Notes: generated by a model from the sequence alone, not told the origin. 64,000 nt of DNA from Hydrogenophaga crocea (GCF_011388215.1 NZ_CP049989.1:1054001-1118000), one strand, 5' to 3'; positions 44,903-51,687 are shown, counted from the stretch's first letter. Program-made: numbers and translations.

Positions 44903-44931
44903 AGTTTAGAGAGACGTAAACCAGCAGTCAA
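44903..44931 (-). promoter_or_regulatory. leftward early promoter (PL-like) with repressor operator
   Basis: On the minus strand -35 TTGACT (44926-44931) and -10 TAAACT (44903-44908), spacer exactly 17. The inverted repeat GTTTA-N8-TAAAC at 44904-44921 covers the -10 and most of the spacer. The same 18-base geometry occurs in the rightward promoter at 46065-46082, so one repressor should shut both. Confidence 0.8.
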
Positions 44932-44996
44932 GCAAAACCTAAACCGTCCGGCGTGAAACGTCGGTCATCCGATGAGCGGCGATGCGAACGGGCAAC

Positions 44997-45018
44997 AAAA
45001 AACCCGCTCGAGGCGGGC
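44997..45018 (-). terminator. intrinsic terminator of the cI operon
   Basis: Minus strand: CCCGC (45013-45017), loop CTCGA, GCGGG (45003-45007), then six T (44997-45002). It ends the leftward repressor transcript 24 bases after the last gene and separates it from the PL promoter. Confidence 0.8.
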
Positions 45019-45041
45019 TAGCTCATCTCAGCGCGCGAGGG

Positions 45042-45410
45042 TCAGTCACGCTTGATCCAAGAGTCGTCGCAAGGCCACGCTTTCAACAAAGATCGCCTAG
45101 CTATCACGGCGATGTCTTGATGATTGTTCTCGGGCGCAGACAACAACTCCTTGCGCACGATAGCGGCAGCTTGGGAAACGCTAGCGCCCTTGGGCGTGCA
45201 AAACGACGGAGCGTACTGCGCGCCCGCTCTTGCCGCAGATATTCCGTTTACCCGCACAAGTGTTTCAGCATCCAATAACCCGCGTGCGTAGGTACTCAAG
45301 AGCAGATCACCGTCTCTATCTGCGGGCATGAGTTCCAAAACCTGGTTTCCGGTTAGCGCCCAAGACTGACCGGCGGCCACAATCAGTCCAAGCAGCGCAG
45401 CTCGTTTCAT
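45042..45410 (-). CDS. Rap1a/Tai-like periplasmic protein in the repressor operon
   Basis: 122 residues with a signal peptide (KRAALLGLIVAAGQSWA). The mature part has the layout of the Rap1a/Tai domain: TGNQVLELMPADRDGDLLLSTYARGLLDA, a Cys in SFCTPKGASVSQAAAIVRKELLSAPE and a second Cys in SLLKAWPCDDSW. That family includes periplasmic immunity proteins against type VI amidase effectors. It is cotranscribed with the CI-like gene and so should be made in the lysogen. A role in host protection or superinfection exclusion is inference. Start overlaps the lipoprotein stop by ATGA. Confidence 0.7.
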   Translation of the reverse strand: MKRAALLGLIVAAGQSWALTGNQVLELMPADRDGDLLLSTYARGLLDAETLVRVNGISAARAGAQYAPSFCTPKGASVSQAAAIVRKELLSAPENNHQDIAVIARRSLLKAWPCDDSWIKRD

Positions 45411-45631
45411 GCTACAGGAACCTCGCGCCAACCTTTGCCCTGCATGCAACTGGCGTAAACCATCATCTGCTGCATTTTGGTCGCCAGGGGTACGGAGAAC
45501 GTCGCCTGCATGCACTGGCCTCGGTCTCGCATGAACTCGTCTTCAGTCGATCCAGCTTTGACCCACACGGTTTTGGGCTGGCTCGCACAACCGGCAAGCA
45601 CGGCGGCGAGCACCAGGGCGTACAGCTTCAT
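45407..45631 (-). CDS. small lipoprotein in the repressor operon
   Basis: 74 residues. Signal peptide with lipobox LAGC (Cys15), so it is anchored in the outer or inner membrane. The mature part contains RGQCMQATF and YASCMQGKGW, a two-Cys pattern seen in small bacterial lipoproteins ending 'CM.akGW'. Overlaps the CI-like gene by ATGA. Being made in the lysogen, it is a candidate lysogenic-conversion or exclusion protein; no direct evidence. Confidence 0.75.
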   Translation of the reverse strand: MKLYALVLAAVLAGCASQPKTVWVKAGSTEDEFMRDRGQCMQATFSVPLATKMQQMMVYASCMQGKGWREVPVA

Positions 45632-46026
45632 TTCTTGGCCTTCTTGGTCACGGGTTGTTCAAGGGGCGGAGCTGGCGGAATGTGGGTCGGATCAATGCCA
45701 TTTCTGGCAAGGATCATGAACCACCGGAAGCGCTTGCGCTCGGCCTCGTCCATCTTCTCGAACTGACGCGCGATTTGTAAAGCCTCTTCGCTCAGGCTGT
45801 CACCCTCTTCATGGGGGATAGGCCGGTCGAAGTAGTTCGCTGGCAAGCCGAGGCTTTCGACTAGACGCTTGGCGGACGTGTCTCCGAAACCGTCCGCCAG
45901 AAGCTGGGAAAGCCGGCCCTTCGTGATTCCTGCCGCTCGGATCAAATCCGACCGTTCGTTGTTGAACCGGGTGCGCAGCAAGTGCTTGAGCCAGTGCTTG
46001 CGGACTTCTTCCATGGTGTTGGTCAT
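45628..46026 (-). CDS. CI-like phage repressor, short form
   Basis: 132 residues from ATG 46026 with AGG immediately before. N-terminal helix-turn-helix (FNNERSDLIRAAGITKGRLSQLLADGFGDTSAKRLVESLGL), an acidic link and a C-terminal helix (EEALQIARQFEKMDEAERKRFRWFMILA). There is no LexA-type peptidase domain with a Ser-Lys pair, so it cannot be inactivated by RecA-stimulated self-cleavage; induction would need another route. The operators at 44904, 46040 and 46065 are the probable targets. Confidence 0.8.
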   Translation of the reverse strand: MTNTMEEVRKHWLKHLLRTRFNNERSDLIRAAGITKGRLSQLLADGFGDTSAKRLVESLGLPANYFDRPIPHEEGDSLSEEALQIARQFEKMDEAERKRFRWFMILARNGIDPTHIPPAPPLEQPVTKKAKK

Positions 46027-46039
46027 CCTAGCGACAGGC

Positions 46040-46053
46040 GGTTTAGGTAAACC
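46040..46053. promoter_or_regulatory. repressor operator candidate between cI and cro
   Basis: GGTTTAGGTAAACC is a perfect inverted repeat with a 2-base centre. It lies just upstream of the cI start, where the cI promoter -10 would be, and next to the -35 of the cro promoter. Half-sites match the N8-spaced operators; the shorter spacer is different. A role in autoregulation is inferred. Confidence 0.6.
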
Positions 46054-46083
46054 TTGACGCCATGGTTTACGAACATCTAAACT
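46054..46083 (+). promoter_or_regulatory. rightward early promoter (PR-like) with repressor operator
   Basis: -35 TTGACG (46054-46059), -10 TAAACT (46078-46083), spacer 18. The operator GTTTACGAACATCTAAAC at 46065-46082 covers the spacer and -10, in the same position as in the leftward promoter. The first base of the cro ATG (46090) lies seven bases beyond the -10, the normal transcription start distance. Confidence 0.8.
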
Positions 46084-46089
46084 CGGGCC

Positions 46090-46305
46090 ATGGAACTCAA
46101 GACATGGCTTGATGCCGAGCGGGGCCGATACACCGCACTGGCTGCACACCTTGACGTCACCGTGGGCCGCATCAGTCAGATGGCGGACGAGGGCGTCCCC
46201 GTGAAGTACATGCAGGCCGTTCGGGCGTTCACCAAAAACAAGGTGACGCTCGAAGAAATGGTCAAGGCGCGCACGCCTGACAGTAAGACCGCCGAGGCGG
46301 GCTAA
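46090..46305 (+). CDS. Cro-like antirepressor, YdaS type
   Basis: 71 residues. HTH of the Cro/YdaS kind (RYTALAAHLDVTVGRISQMADEGVPVKYMQAV) and a helical tail. It faces the CI-like gene across the operators. There is no ribosome-binding site before the ATG, and the promoter puts the transcript start at or next to the ATG, so translation is probably leaderless. The stop codon is inside the stem of the following terminator. Confidence 0.85.
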   Translation: MELKTWLDAERGRYTALAAHLDVTVGRISQMADEGVPVKYMQAVRAFTKNKVTLEEMVKARTPDSKTAEAG

Positions 46306-46343
46306 GGACGTTTCGTTCTGCATGGACGAATCGTCCTTTTTTT
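46304..46343 (+). terminator. terminator overlapping the cro stop codon
   Basis: Long interrupted stem: AAGGACG (46304-46310) with CGTCCTT (46332-46338), inner TTCGT (46312-46316) with ACGAA (46326-46330), loop of nine, then T to 46343. A smaller alternative hairpin GGACG-AAT-CGTCC can form at 46324-46336. It should stop most rightward transcripts before the CII-like gene unless antitermination or ribosome passage interferes. Confidence 0.8.
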
Positions 46344-46392
46344 CGCCTGAAACCGTCACCCCTAACCGACCCTAAACCTTAGGGAGCCCCTG

Positions 46393-46779
46393 ATGAAGCT
46401 GTTCTACGACGACGAGTTTGATGCCATCCGCCAAGCCATCAGCGACTGCGGAAAGCCTTTCAAGCTGGTTGCAGCGCACATGTTCCCCGACATGAAGCCC
46501 GAGAGCGCCTACGCCAAGCTCAAGCGCTGCACCGACTCTCAAGGCGACGAACGCCTGACCTTCGGCCAGGTGGTGCGCCTGATGGCCTTCTGCGAGTGCT
46601 ACGACCCGCTGATGTACGCCTGCGACGAGACGCTGCATGCGCGCCCTGATCGCAAGGCCCCCGAAGACGAGGCCATCAAGCTGGTCGAGGTGGTCAACAA
46701 CGCCGCGCAGACCATGAACCACGCGCTCAAGGCCATTGAACAACTCAAGGCCCGTGGTGGCATTCGGGTGGTGGCATGA
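46393..46779 (+). CDS. CII-like phage regulator (CP76-type)
   Basis: 128 residues, start ATG with AGGGAG upstream. FYDDEFDAIRQAISDCGKPFKLVAAHMFPDMKPESAYAKLKRC and RLTFGQVVRLMAFCECYDPLMYACDE match the pattern of the phage regulatory CII family of P2-related and other phages (CP76 family). In lambda-like circuits such proteins activate establishment of lysogeny; here the target is unknown. It follows the terminator behind cro. Confidence 0.7.
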   Translation: MKLFYDDEFDAIRQAISDCGKPFKLVAAHMFPDMKPESAYAKLKRCTDSQGDERLTFGQVVRLMAFCECYDPLMYACDETLHARPDRKAPEDEAIKLVEVVNNAAQTMNHALKAIEQLKARGGIRVVA

Positions 46780-46940
46780 GATTAGTCGTCATTGACGCCA
46801 CGCACGGCGTTTATCGGGTCTTTGAGGGCCGCAAGTTCCTTGCCGAGTACCACACGTTTCCCGGCCAATTGGCTACTGCTGAGCAGGTCGAAGAGATTCG
46901 ATTGGCCGACGTTGAGCAGCAGCAAGGAAACCCCGCATGA
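46776..46940 (+). CDS. small phage protein of unknown function (54 aa)
   Basis: ATG 46776 overlaps the previous stop (ATGA); stop overlaps the next start. Sequence LVVIDATHGVYRVFEGRKFLAEYHTFPGQLATAEQVEEI: a short beta part and a helix. No family recognised; both coupling overlaps support it. Confidence 0.55.
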   Translation: MRLVVIDATHGVYRVFEGRKFLAEYHTFPGQLATAEQVEEIRLADVEQQQGNPA

Positions 46941-47077
46941 CCAAGCCCAACACCCACGCCAACGAAGGCAGCGCACAGCCCATGAAGGGCCTGTCCAAGC
47001 GCGCACAACGCGAACTCGCACCCCGCAAGGCCAGCGCCTACAGCTTTGCCAAGCCGAACAAGCAGGGGAAGAAGTAA
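46937..47077 (+). CDS. small basic phage protein (46 aa)
   Basis: ATG 46937 overlaps the upstream stop (ATGA), and the stop TAA is directly followed by the next start (TAAATG). Basic and low in hydrophobic residues (KGLSKRAQRELAPRKASAYSFAKPNKQGKK), so probably disordered or nucleic-acid binding. Function unknown. Confidence 0.5.
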   Translation: MTKPNTHANEGSAQPMKGLSKRAQRELAPRKASAYSFAKPNKQGKK

Positions 47078-47989
47078 ATGCGCGACTACGGCAAGGTTTC
47101 CCCGCAGTTCTGGATTGGCCGGACGGGCAAATCCCTGCGCGGCAATGCCGAGGCTCAGGTGCTCGCCCTGTATCTGATGACGAGCCCTCACGCCAACATG
47201 ATCGGCGTCTACCACTGCCCGATTGCCTACATGGCACACGAAACCGGGCTGACCATCGAAGGGGCTTCGAAGGCCCTTCAAAGCCTCATCGATGCGGACT
47301 TCTGCACCTTTGATGCGGTTGATGAGTACGTGTTTGTCCACCAGTTCGCACTGCACCAGGTCGGCGAGTCGCTGGCGGCATCGGACAAGCGATGCAAGGG
47401 TGTTGAAAACGAGCTTGCCAAGGTTCCGAAAAACCAATGCTGGCAAGCATTTAGGGCTCGCTACGCGGTTCCCTACAACCTGCCGATTCCGCATCAAAAC
47501 GCAAGCCCCATCGAAGCCCCTTCGGAGCCCCTTGCAAGCCAGAAGCAGAAGCAGAAGCAGAAGCAGAAACAGAAGCAGGAGCAGAAAGAGGGAGGCGCGC
47601 CGCGCAAGCGCAGCGCCCCCCACGACCAACCTTGCCCGCACGACGTTGACCAGCAGACGTGGGCTGACTGGCTGACCCTGCGAAAGAAGAAATCCGCCCC
47701 GGTGACCGAAACCGTGGTGAACGGCGCTCGGCAAGAGGCTGAGAAGGCGGGGATGGCCCTTGATGCGTTCTTGCAGGTGTGGTGCCTTCGCGGATCGCAG
47801 GGCATGCAGGCGGACTGGCTCAAGCCGCATGAGCGCCAGACGCAAAGCCGGATGACCTTTGCCCAGCAGGACCGAGAGGACGGCATGCGGCGGTGGGAGG
47901 AGATGACCGGCCGTATTCACCCTGACCGCAAGCAAGGCGGCGAGGTGATCGATGTCGATGGGTTCGAAATCTTGGGGATTCAGCGATGA
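47078..47989 (+). CDS. phage replication protein (DnaD/winged-helix type)
   Basis: 303 residues. The N-terminal half (FWIGRTGKSLRGNAEAQVLALYLMTSPHANMIGVYHCPIAYMAHETGLTIEGASKALQSLIDADFC) is a winged-helix domain common in phage replication-initiation proteins. A low-complexity linker of Gln-Lys pairs follows, then a Trp-rich C-terminal part (QQTWADWLTLRKKKSAPVTETVVN, FLQVWCLRGSQGMQADWL) typical of the same genes. It probably recruits the replisome at the phage origin. The layout (initiator then P-like gene) mirrors lambda O-P. Confidence 0.75.
   Translation: MRDYGKVSPQFWIGRTGKSLRGNAEAQVLALYLMTSPHANMIGVYHCPIAYMAHETGLTIEGASKALQSLIDADFCTFDAVDEYVFVHQFALHQVGESLAASDKRCKGVENELAKVPKNQCWQAFRARYAVPYNLPIPHQNASPIEAPSEPLASQKQKQKQKQKQKQEQKEGGAPRKRSAPHDQPCPHDVDQQTWADWLTLRKKKSAPVTETVVNGARQEAEKAGMALDAFLQVWCLRGSQGMQADWLKPHERQTQSRMTFAQQDREDGMRRWEEMTGRIHPDRKQGGEVIDVDGFEILGIQR
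47540..47588 (+). repeat. CAGAAG hexanucleotide repeat inside the replication gene
   Basis: About eight units of CAGAAG with a few single-base variants (CAGAAA, CAGGAG, CAGAAA). It encodes the Q-K linker between the two domains. Units are whole codons. Position in the middle of the initiator gene is where lambda-type phages hold their origin, but the unit is much shorter than known iterons. Confidence 0.85.
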
Positions 47990-48435
47990 GCCTTTCACTG
48001 CAAGCGATTGACCGTCTGTTCACGCGTATGTCGGTGACCTACGGCGAGGCGTGGAATAGAAGCCTCGGACAAGCGCCGATCAACGATGTGAAGTCCGTTT
48101 GGGCGCATGAGCTTGGCGTGTTTGCCAATAGCCTCACGCGCATTGCTTGGGCACTGGAGAACCTTCCGGCCAAGTGCCCCAACGTGATCGAGTTTCGCAA
48201 CCTCTGCCGACAGGCACCCATGCCGGAAGCGCCTCGACTGCCCGAGCCGAAGGCAGACCCTGAGCGCGTGCGTGCCGAGCTGGCAAAGCTGGGCGACCTC
48301 AAGGTGAAGGTGCAGACCAAGGGCGGTGACGGCAGGGAATGGGCTCGAAGCATCCTGCGCCGCTACCAGGCATGCGAGCGGATCAATCCGACCGTGCTGC
48401 GTTTCGCCCGCGAGGCGTTGAAGGAAGCCGCATGA
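47986..48435 (+). CDS. phage protein, possible helicase loader
   Basis: 149 residues, overlapping the replication gene by ATGA. Sequence IDRLFTRMSVTYGEAWNRSL, VWAHELGVFANSLTRIAWALENLPAKCPNVIEFRNLCRQAP is a frequent partner of phage initiator genes. By position it would be the lambda P analogue that brings the host helicase, but no helicase-loader motif (such as Walker A) is present, so this is inference from context. Confidence 0.6.
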   Translation: MSLSLQAIDRLFTRMSVTYGEAWNRSLGQAPINDVKSVWAHELGVFANSLTRIAWALENLPAKCPNVIEFRNLCRQAPMPEAPRLPEPKADPERVRAELAKLGDLKVKVQTKGGDGREWARSILRRYQACERINPTVLRFAREALKEAA

Positions 48436-48614
48436 CCCGCCGCCACGCAGCCATTGAGCTTCTGCGCCACGGCCCGCTGTCTGCGCATGAGTTCAGGGAA
48501 ATCACTGGCTGGCCCCCAAGGGTGTGCCGGTGGGTTCTTTCGTACCTCGTTGACCAACTCGGATCGGTTGAGCGTGTTGGCGGGGCTTATCAACTTGTGG
48601 AGACGAAAGCATGA
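48432..48614 (+). CDS. small winged-helix DNA-binding protein (60 aa)
   Basis: ATG 48432 overlaps the upstream stop (ATGA). The protein is one helix-turn-helix with wing (RHAAIELLRHGPLSAHEFREITGWPPRVCRWVLSYLVDQLGSVERVGGAYQL). Probably DNA-binding; role unknown. Confidence 0.65.
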   Translation: MTRRHAAIELLRHGPLSAHEFREITGWPPRVCRWVLSYLVDQLGSVERVGGAYQLVETKA

Positions 48615-48910
48615 ACTGCAAACCCGGTGATTTGGCTGTGATCGTGAGAAGCGGAGCTCAAAACGCTGGAAAGCTTGTTGAGATTGCTCGACCAGCAACG
48701 CAAGCCGAAAGGAAGATCTTTGATCACCGCCGCGAAGGATTTCATTGGTGGGTCTGTTCAATTGGAACTCCAATAGTGGACTCGTGGGGTGATGCTCGGA
48801 TGGAAACCGCTTTGCCAGATGCGTGGCTCCGCCCAATCCGCGACCCCGGAGATGACGCCACCGACGAGATGGTTCAGCTTCTCGGCAAGCCTCAAGAGGT
48901 GACGGCATGA
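48611..48910 (+). CDS. phage protein of unknown function (99 aa)
   Basis: CKPGDLAVIVRSGAQNAGKLVEIARPAT then a Trp-rich part (HHRREGFHWWVCSIGTPIV) and ALPDAWLRPIRDPGDDATDEM. The start resembles a small SH3-like/KOW barrel, and this type occurs in many phage early regions. Overlaps neighbours by ATGA. Confidence 0.65.
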   Translation: MNCKPGDLAVIVRSGAQNAGKLVEIARPATQAERKIFDHRREGFHWWVCSIGTPIVDSWGDARMETALPDAWLRPIRDPGDDATDEMVQLLGKPQEVTA

Positions 48911-49209
48911 GCGAAGAGCACAAGCTGGACAAGTTCCACAAGCACGAAGCGCTAGACCGCGCTTGGATCATGTTCCAGATGGTCAACGACTGGCTTGTCG
49001 ATCATCCCTACATCGAGGCAGACGCCGTGCTTTCGCCAATGGCAGGGGCTGCGAGTCAAGCGCTCTGGAACCTCTACCAAGAGATTGGGGCGCGTGAAGA
49101 GATGGGGATCCCTCGCTGCGATGTCGTCCCCCTTCCCGTGATCAACATGCCCGAGGAATCGGACCTCATGCGTTCTTTGAGCCGTCGTGCTGCTGGAGGT
49201 GGGGAATGA
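48907..49209 (+). CDS. phage protein of unknown function (100 aa)
   Basis: Helical, acidic N-terminus (EEHKLDKFHKHEALDRAWIMFQMVNDWLVDHPYIEADAVLSPMAGAASQALWNLYQEIG). No family recognised. Overlaps by ATGA at both ends. Confidence 0.6.
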   Translation: MSEEHKLDKFHKHEALDRAWIMFQMVNDWLVDHPYIEADAVLSPMAGAASQALWNLYQEIGAREEMGIPRCDVVPLPVINMPEESDLMRSLSRRAAGGGE

Positions 49210-49313
49210 ACCTTGACCAACTCTGCGCAGAAGCCCTCAAGCGGATCGCGCATTACGTGAACCTGTCGGCTGCGCAGCACCTTTACATGCTGCGGGGGAA
49301 GGTGAAGAAATGA
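49206..49313 (+). CDS. very small phage protein (35 aa)
   Basis: ATG 49206 overlaps the upstream stop (ATGA) and the stop overlaps the next start (ATGA). One amphipathic helix (LDQLCAEALKRIAHYVNLSAAQHLYMLRGKVKK) with a basic end. Function unknown; supported mainly by the coupling overlaps. Confidence 0.5.
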   Translation: MNLDQLCAEALKRIAHYVNLSAAQHLYMLRGKVKK

Positions 49314-49726
49314 GCGAACGCCTATCCCTTCCGATGTGGGAGCCGGTGCAGGCTCACAAGGCCCTGAACGCCACCATCTGGCCCACCCTTAAGGCAATGC
49401 TCATTGCCGGTCACCGCATGGTGGTCGAGGTCAAGCCGGAAACCCGCAGCCTGGCGCAAAACCGCCGCCTGTGGTCGATGCTGACCGACATCAGCGAACA
49501 GGTGGACTGGCACGGCCGAAAGCTCACGCCCGAGGACTGGAAACACCTCTTTACCGCGAGCCTGCGCAAGCTGGATGTGGTGCCGAACCTTGATGGCTCT
49601 GGCTTTGTGGCGCTGGGCTTGTCCACCTCGTCCATGACCAAGCGCGAGATGAGCGACATGCAAACGCTCATGGAGGCTTTCGGCGCAGAGCGTGGCGTGA
49701 TGTTCAGGGCTTGGGAGGAAGCGTGA
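49310..49726 (+). CDS. ninB: NinB-type recombination protein
   Basis: 138 residues. The pattern VEVKPETRSLAQNRRLWSMLTDISEQVDWHGRKLTPEDWKHLFTASLRK matches NinB (lambda Orf), a DNA-binding recombination mediator that helps load annealing proteins on SSB-coated DNA. It fits with the Sak3-like annealing protein of the leftward operon. GTGA overlap with the next gene. Confidence 0.88.
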   Translation: MSERLSLPMWEPVQAHKALNATIWPTLKAMLIAGHRMVVEVKPETRSLAQNRRLWSMLTDISEQVDWHGRKLTPEDWKHLFTASLRKLDVVPNLDGSGFVALGLSTSSMTKREMSDMQTLMEAFGAERGVMFRAWEEA

Positions 49727-50328
49727 GGCAAGTAGCCGTTCTTTTCGCCCGTGCTGACAGCGTTTACAAGACCTTGCCAAGTGTTGATGTTTGGGATATC
49801 GAGCGCGATGCCCGCAAGTGGCCTGGGGGCTGTCCTGTCGTCGCGCATCCTCCTTGCAGGGCATGGGGAAGGCTTCGGGCTTTCGCTAGGCCGCGCCCTG
49901 ATGAAAAGGATTTGGCACGCTGGGCAGTCGCTCAGGTACGCGAATGGGGTGGTGTGCTGGAACACCCGGAGTCATCGCAACTTTGGGTTGATCAGGAATT
50001 GCCACGCGGTCAAAAGCGCGACGAATTCGGCGGATGGACTCTGCCGATTCATCAATGGTGGTGGGGGCATCGAGCTCAGAAACGAACCTGGCTTTACATC
50101 GTTGGCATTGAACCGCAAGACATCCCCGCAATACCGCTGCGACTCGGTAAGTCGGATTGCCGCATCAGGCTAGACAAGCGCAGGCCAGACGGAACGCACA
50201 TTCGCAAAGGCGATCCTGATTATCAACCTTTACTTGGTGATGCAGAGCGTGAGCATACGCCGCCGGACCTTGCTTATTGGCTGGTTGAATTGGCGCGAAG
50301 GACAAACGTATTGTCGGAGGCGGCATGA
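49723..50328 (+). CDS. phage protein with PPCxxWGRL motif, methylase-like annotation uncertain
   Basis: 201 residues from GTG 49723 (GGGAGG upstream, overlaps the ninB stop). AVLFARADSVYKTLPSVDVWDIERDARKW, then VVAHPPCRAWGRLRAFARP, WAVAQVREWGGVLEHPESSQLW, and a Trp-rich centre (WWWGHRAQKRTWLYIVGI). The PPC motif followed by VLEHP recalls the C5-methylase catalytic loop and target region, and such genes are sometimes annotated as DNA methylases, but the AdoMet-binding FxGxG motif is missing. It may be a derived, non-methylating relative. Confidence 0.6.
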   Translation: MRQVAVLFARADSVYKTLPSVDVWDIERDARKWPGGCPVVAHPPCRAWGRLRAFARPRPDEKDLARWAVAQVREWGGVLEHPESSQLWVDQELPRGQKRDEFGGWTLPIHQWWWGHRAQKRTWLYIVGIEPQDIPAIPLRLGKSDCRIRLDKRRPDGTHIRKGDPDYQPLLGDAEREHTPPDLAYWLVELARRTNVLSEAA

Positions 50329-50915
50329 CCTTCCGCCGCACCCGCTGTCCACATTGCCGAGCGAAGCTCGAAGAAGGCCAGCGCATTCACCCTGATTGCA
50401 TAGCCCCATGGGCAGAGGCACAGGCAGCAAAGAAAGAGCGCGAGGAAGCGAAGAAAGCTCGAATGGCTGCAAAGGTTGACCGGGCACTGACCAGAGAGCG
50501 CAAGGAAGCTCTAAAGACGATTCCCCAACTCATCAAAGAGGCACAGCGTGAGTTCAACCTGTACGTGAGGACGCGAGATGAAGAAAAGCCTTGTATCTGT
50601 TGCGGTCAGCGCCCTGTGTCGTCCGCAGGACTCAGTGGACACCTTTGGGATTGTGGGCATTACCGGTCCACTGGCAGCGCCTCGCATCTTCGATTCAACG
50701 AAGACAACGCGCACCGTCAACTTGTCGTCTGCAACCGCTATGGAGCGGGTAGGGCGGTGGACTATCGAATCGGCCTCATTGCTCGCATCGGGTTGGCCCG
50801 GGTGGAAGCCCTAGAGGCCGACAACACCCCGAAGAAGTGGACGAGAGACGAACTCATCGCCATCAAAGAGAAGTACAGGAACAAGACCAAGGAACTGAGG
50901 AAGCAGCAGGCATGA
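50325..50915 (+). CDS. ninG: NinG (Rap)-type recombination endonuclease
   Basis: 196 residues. N-terminal zinc motif CPHC, a basic coiled helix (AQAAKKEREEAKKARMAAK), then the NinG core: REFNLYVRTRDEEKPCICCGQRP, GHLWDCGHYRSTGSASHLRFNEDNAHRQLVVCNRYGAGRAVDYRIGLIARIGL. Lambda Rap cuts recombination intermediates such as D-loops and Holliday junctions. The Cys and His residues of the zinc/nuclease centre are present. ATGA overlaps at both ends. Confidence 0.92.
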   Translation: MTFRRTRCPHCRAKLEEGQRIHPDCIAPWAEAQAAKKEREEAKKARMAAKVDRALTRERKEALKTIPQLIKEAQREFNLYVRTRDEEKPCICCGQRPVSSAGLSGHLWDCGHYRSTGSASHLRFNEDNAHRQLVVCNRYGAGRAVDYRIGLIARIGLARVEALEADNTPKKWTRDELIAIKEKYRNKTKELRKQQA

Positions 50916-51451
50916 CGCAACGCAAAAGCATGGGACCGCCGAAAGCGGCAGCAAACCGGATCGTGTACGAGCGCCTTCGCCTCGATTGCAAGGAATGCCA
51001 GTGCTGCGGCAAGAAGTGGCACTACAAGCGCGAGAAGGAAACCGGCGTCTGCGTTCAGGTGAACATTGGTGGCCGGATCATGGCTGTTCGTCGGGCTATG
51101 TACATGGCCGCGTTCCCTGACAAGCCGATCCAGTGGGGACGACGGGTTACCTCGCGCTGCCAGAACGAGCATTGCATCAACCCCGAGCTGTTGGTTCAGG
51201 TGACGGCGGGAACGCTGCTCAAGTCGCACTACGACAAGGGGATCAGAGACCGACGCAAGGCCGCTGCTCACCTGGCGAAGTGCAAGCCAGCCACGAAGCT
51301 GACGGCAGAGGATGCGCTTTCGATCATGCTGGACGACCGTTCTGCGCCAGCCGTCGCAGCCGATCTAGGCGTGTCTCCGGCCTACGTGAGAGCCATCCGC
51401 CGGGGTCATTCTCAAGTGCAGGCCAACCCATTTGCGGGGCTCATCCGATGA
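50912..51451 (+). CDS. HNH-like protein with C-terminal HTH
   Basis: 179 residues. The first part has CQCCGKKWHY and later RCQNEHCINPELLVQVT, which fits the zinc-binding HNH_3-type loop of homing endonucleases ('C.N..C.NP.HL'), although the last His is replaced (ELL). A C-terminal helix-turn-helix follows (AEDALSIMLDDRSAPAVAADLGVSPAYVRAIRRGHS). It could be a free-standing nuclease or a DNA-binding protein derived from one. Coupled to ninG by ATGA. Confidence 0.65.
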   Translation: MTQRKSMGPPKAAANRIVYERLRLDCKECQCCGKKWHYKREKETGVCVQVNIGGRIMAVRRAMYMAAFPDKPIQWGRRVTSRCQNEHCINPELLVQVTAGTLLKSHYDKGIRDRRKAAAHLAKCKPATKLTAEDALSIMLDDRSAPAVAADLGVSPAYVRAIRRGHSQVQANPFAGLIR

Positions 51452-51687
51452 CCTGTGAAGCCTGCCAGGAAGCCGAAAACAACCCCCTAACCGGCCTGAT
51501 CAACGCCGGATGCAAGGGGTGTGCAGCTCGCAGCCTTGCGAAGTCCCCGGACTACTGTGAATCGGTGCGGATCAAGGATTTCTCCCCCGCATACCGCAAG
51601 GCGCTACAGACGACCTTTGGTGAAGACAGGGCAAAGGGGCATGAGATGGTGAAGGAATGGGCCGAGAGGCTGAAAGGAGCGCAATGA
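51448..51687 (+). CDS. small Cys-rich phage protein (79 aa)
   Basis: Two Cys pairs (CEACQEAEN and GCKGCAARSL) then a fifth Cys, and a helical tail (YRKALQTTFGEDRAKGHEMVKEWAERLKG). Probably zinc-binding. Overlaps by ATGA at both ends. Function unknown; such genes lie before late regulators in many phages. Confidence 0.65.
   Translation: MTCEACQEAENNPLTGLINAGCKGCAARSLAKSPDYCESVRIKDFSPAYRKALQTTFGEDRAKGHEMVKEWAERLKGAQ

Noticed and set aside
47540..47588. CRISPR array or phage iterons
   Set aside because: Units are 6 bases without spacers and fully coding; too short for CRISPR repeats or known replication iterons.
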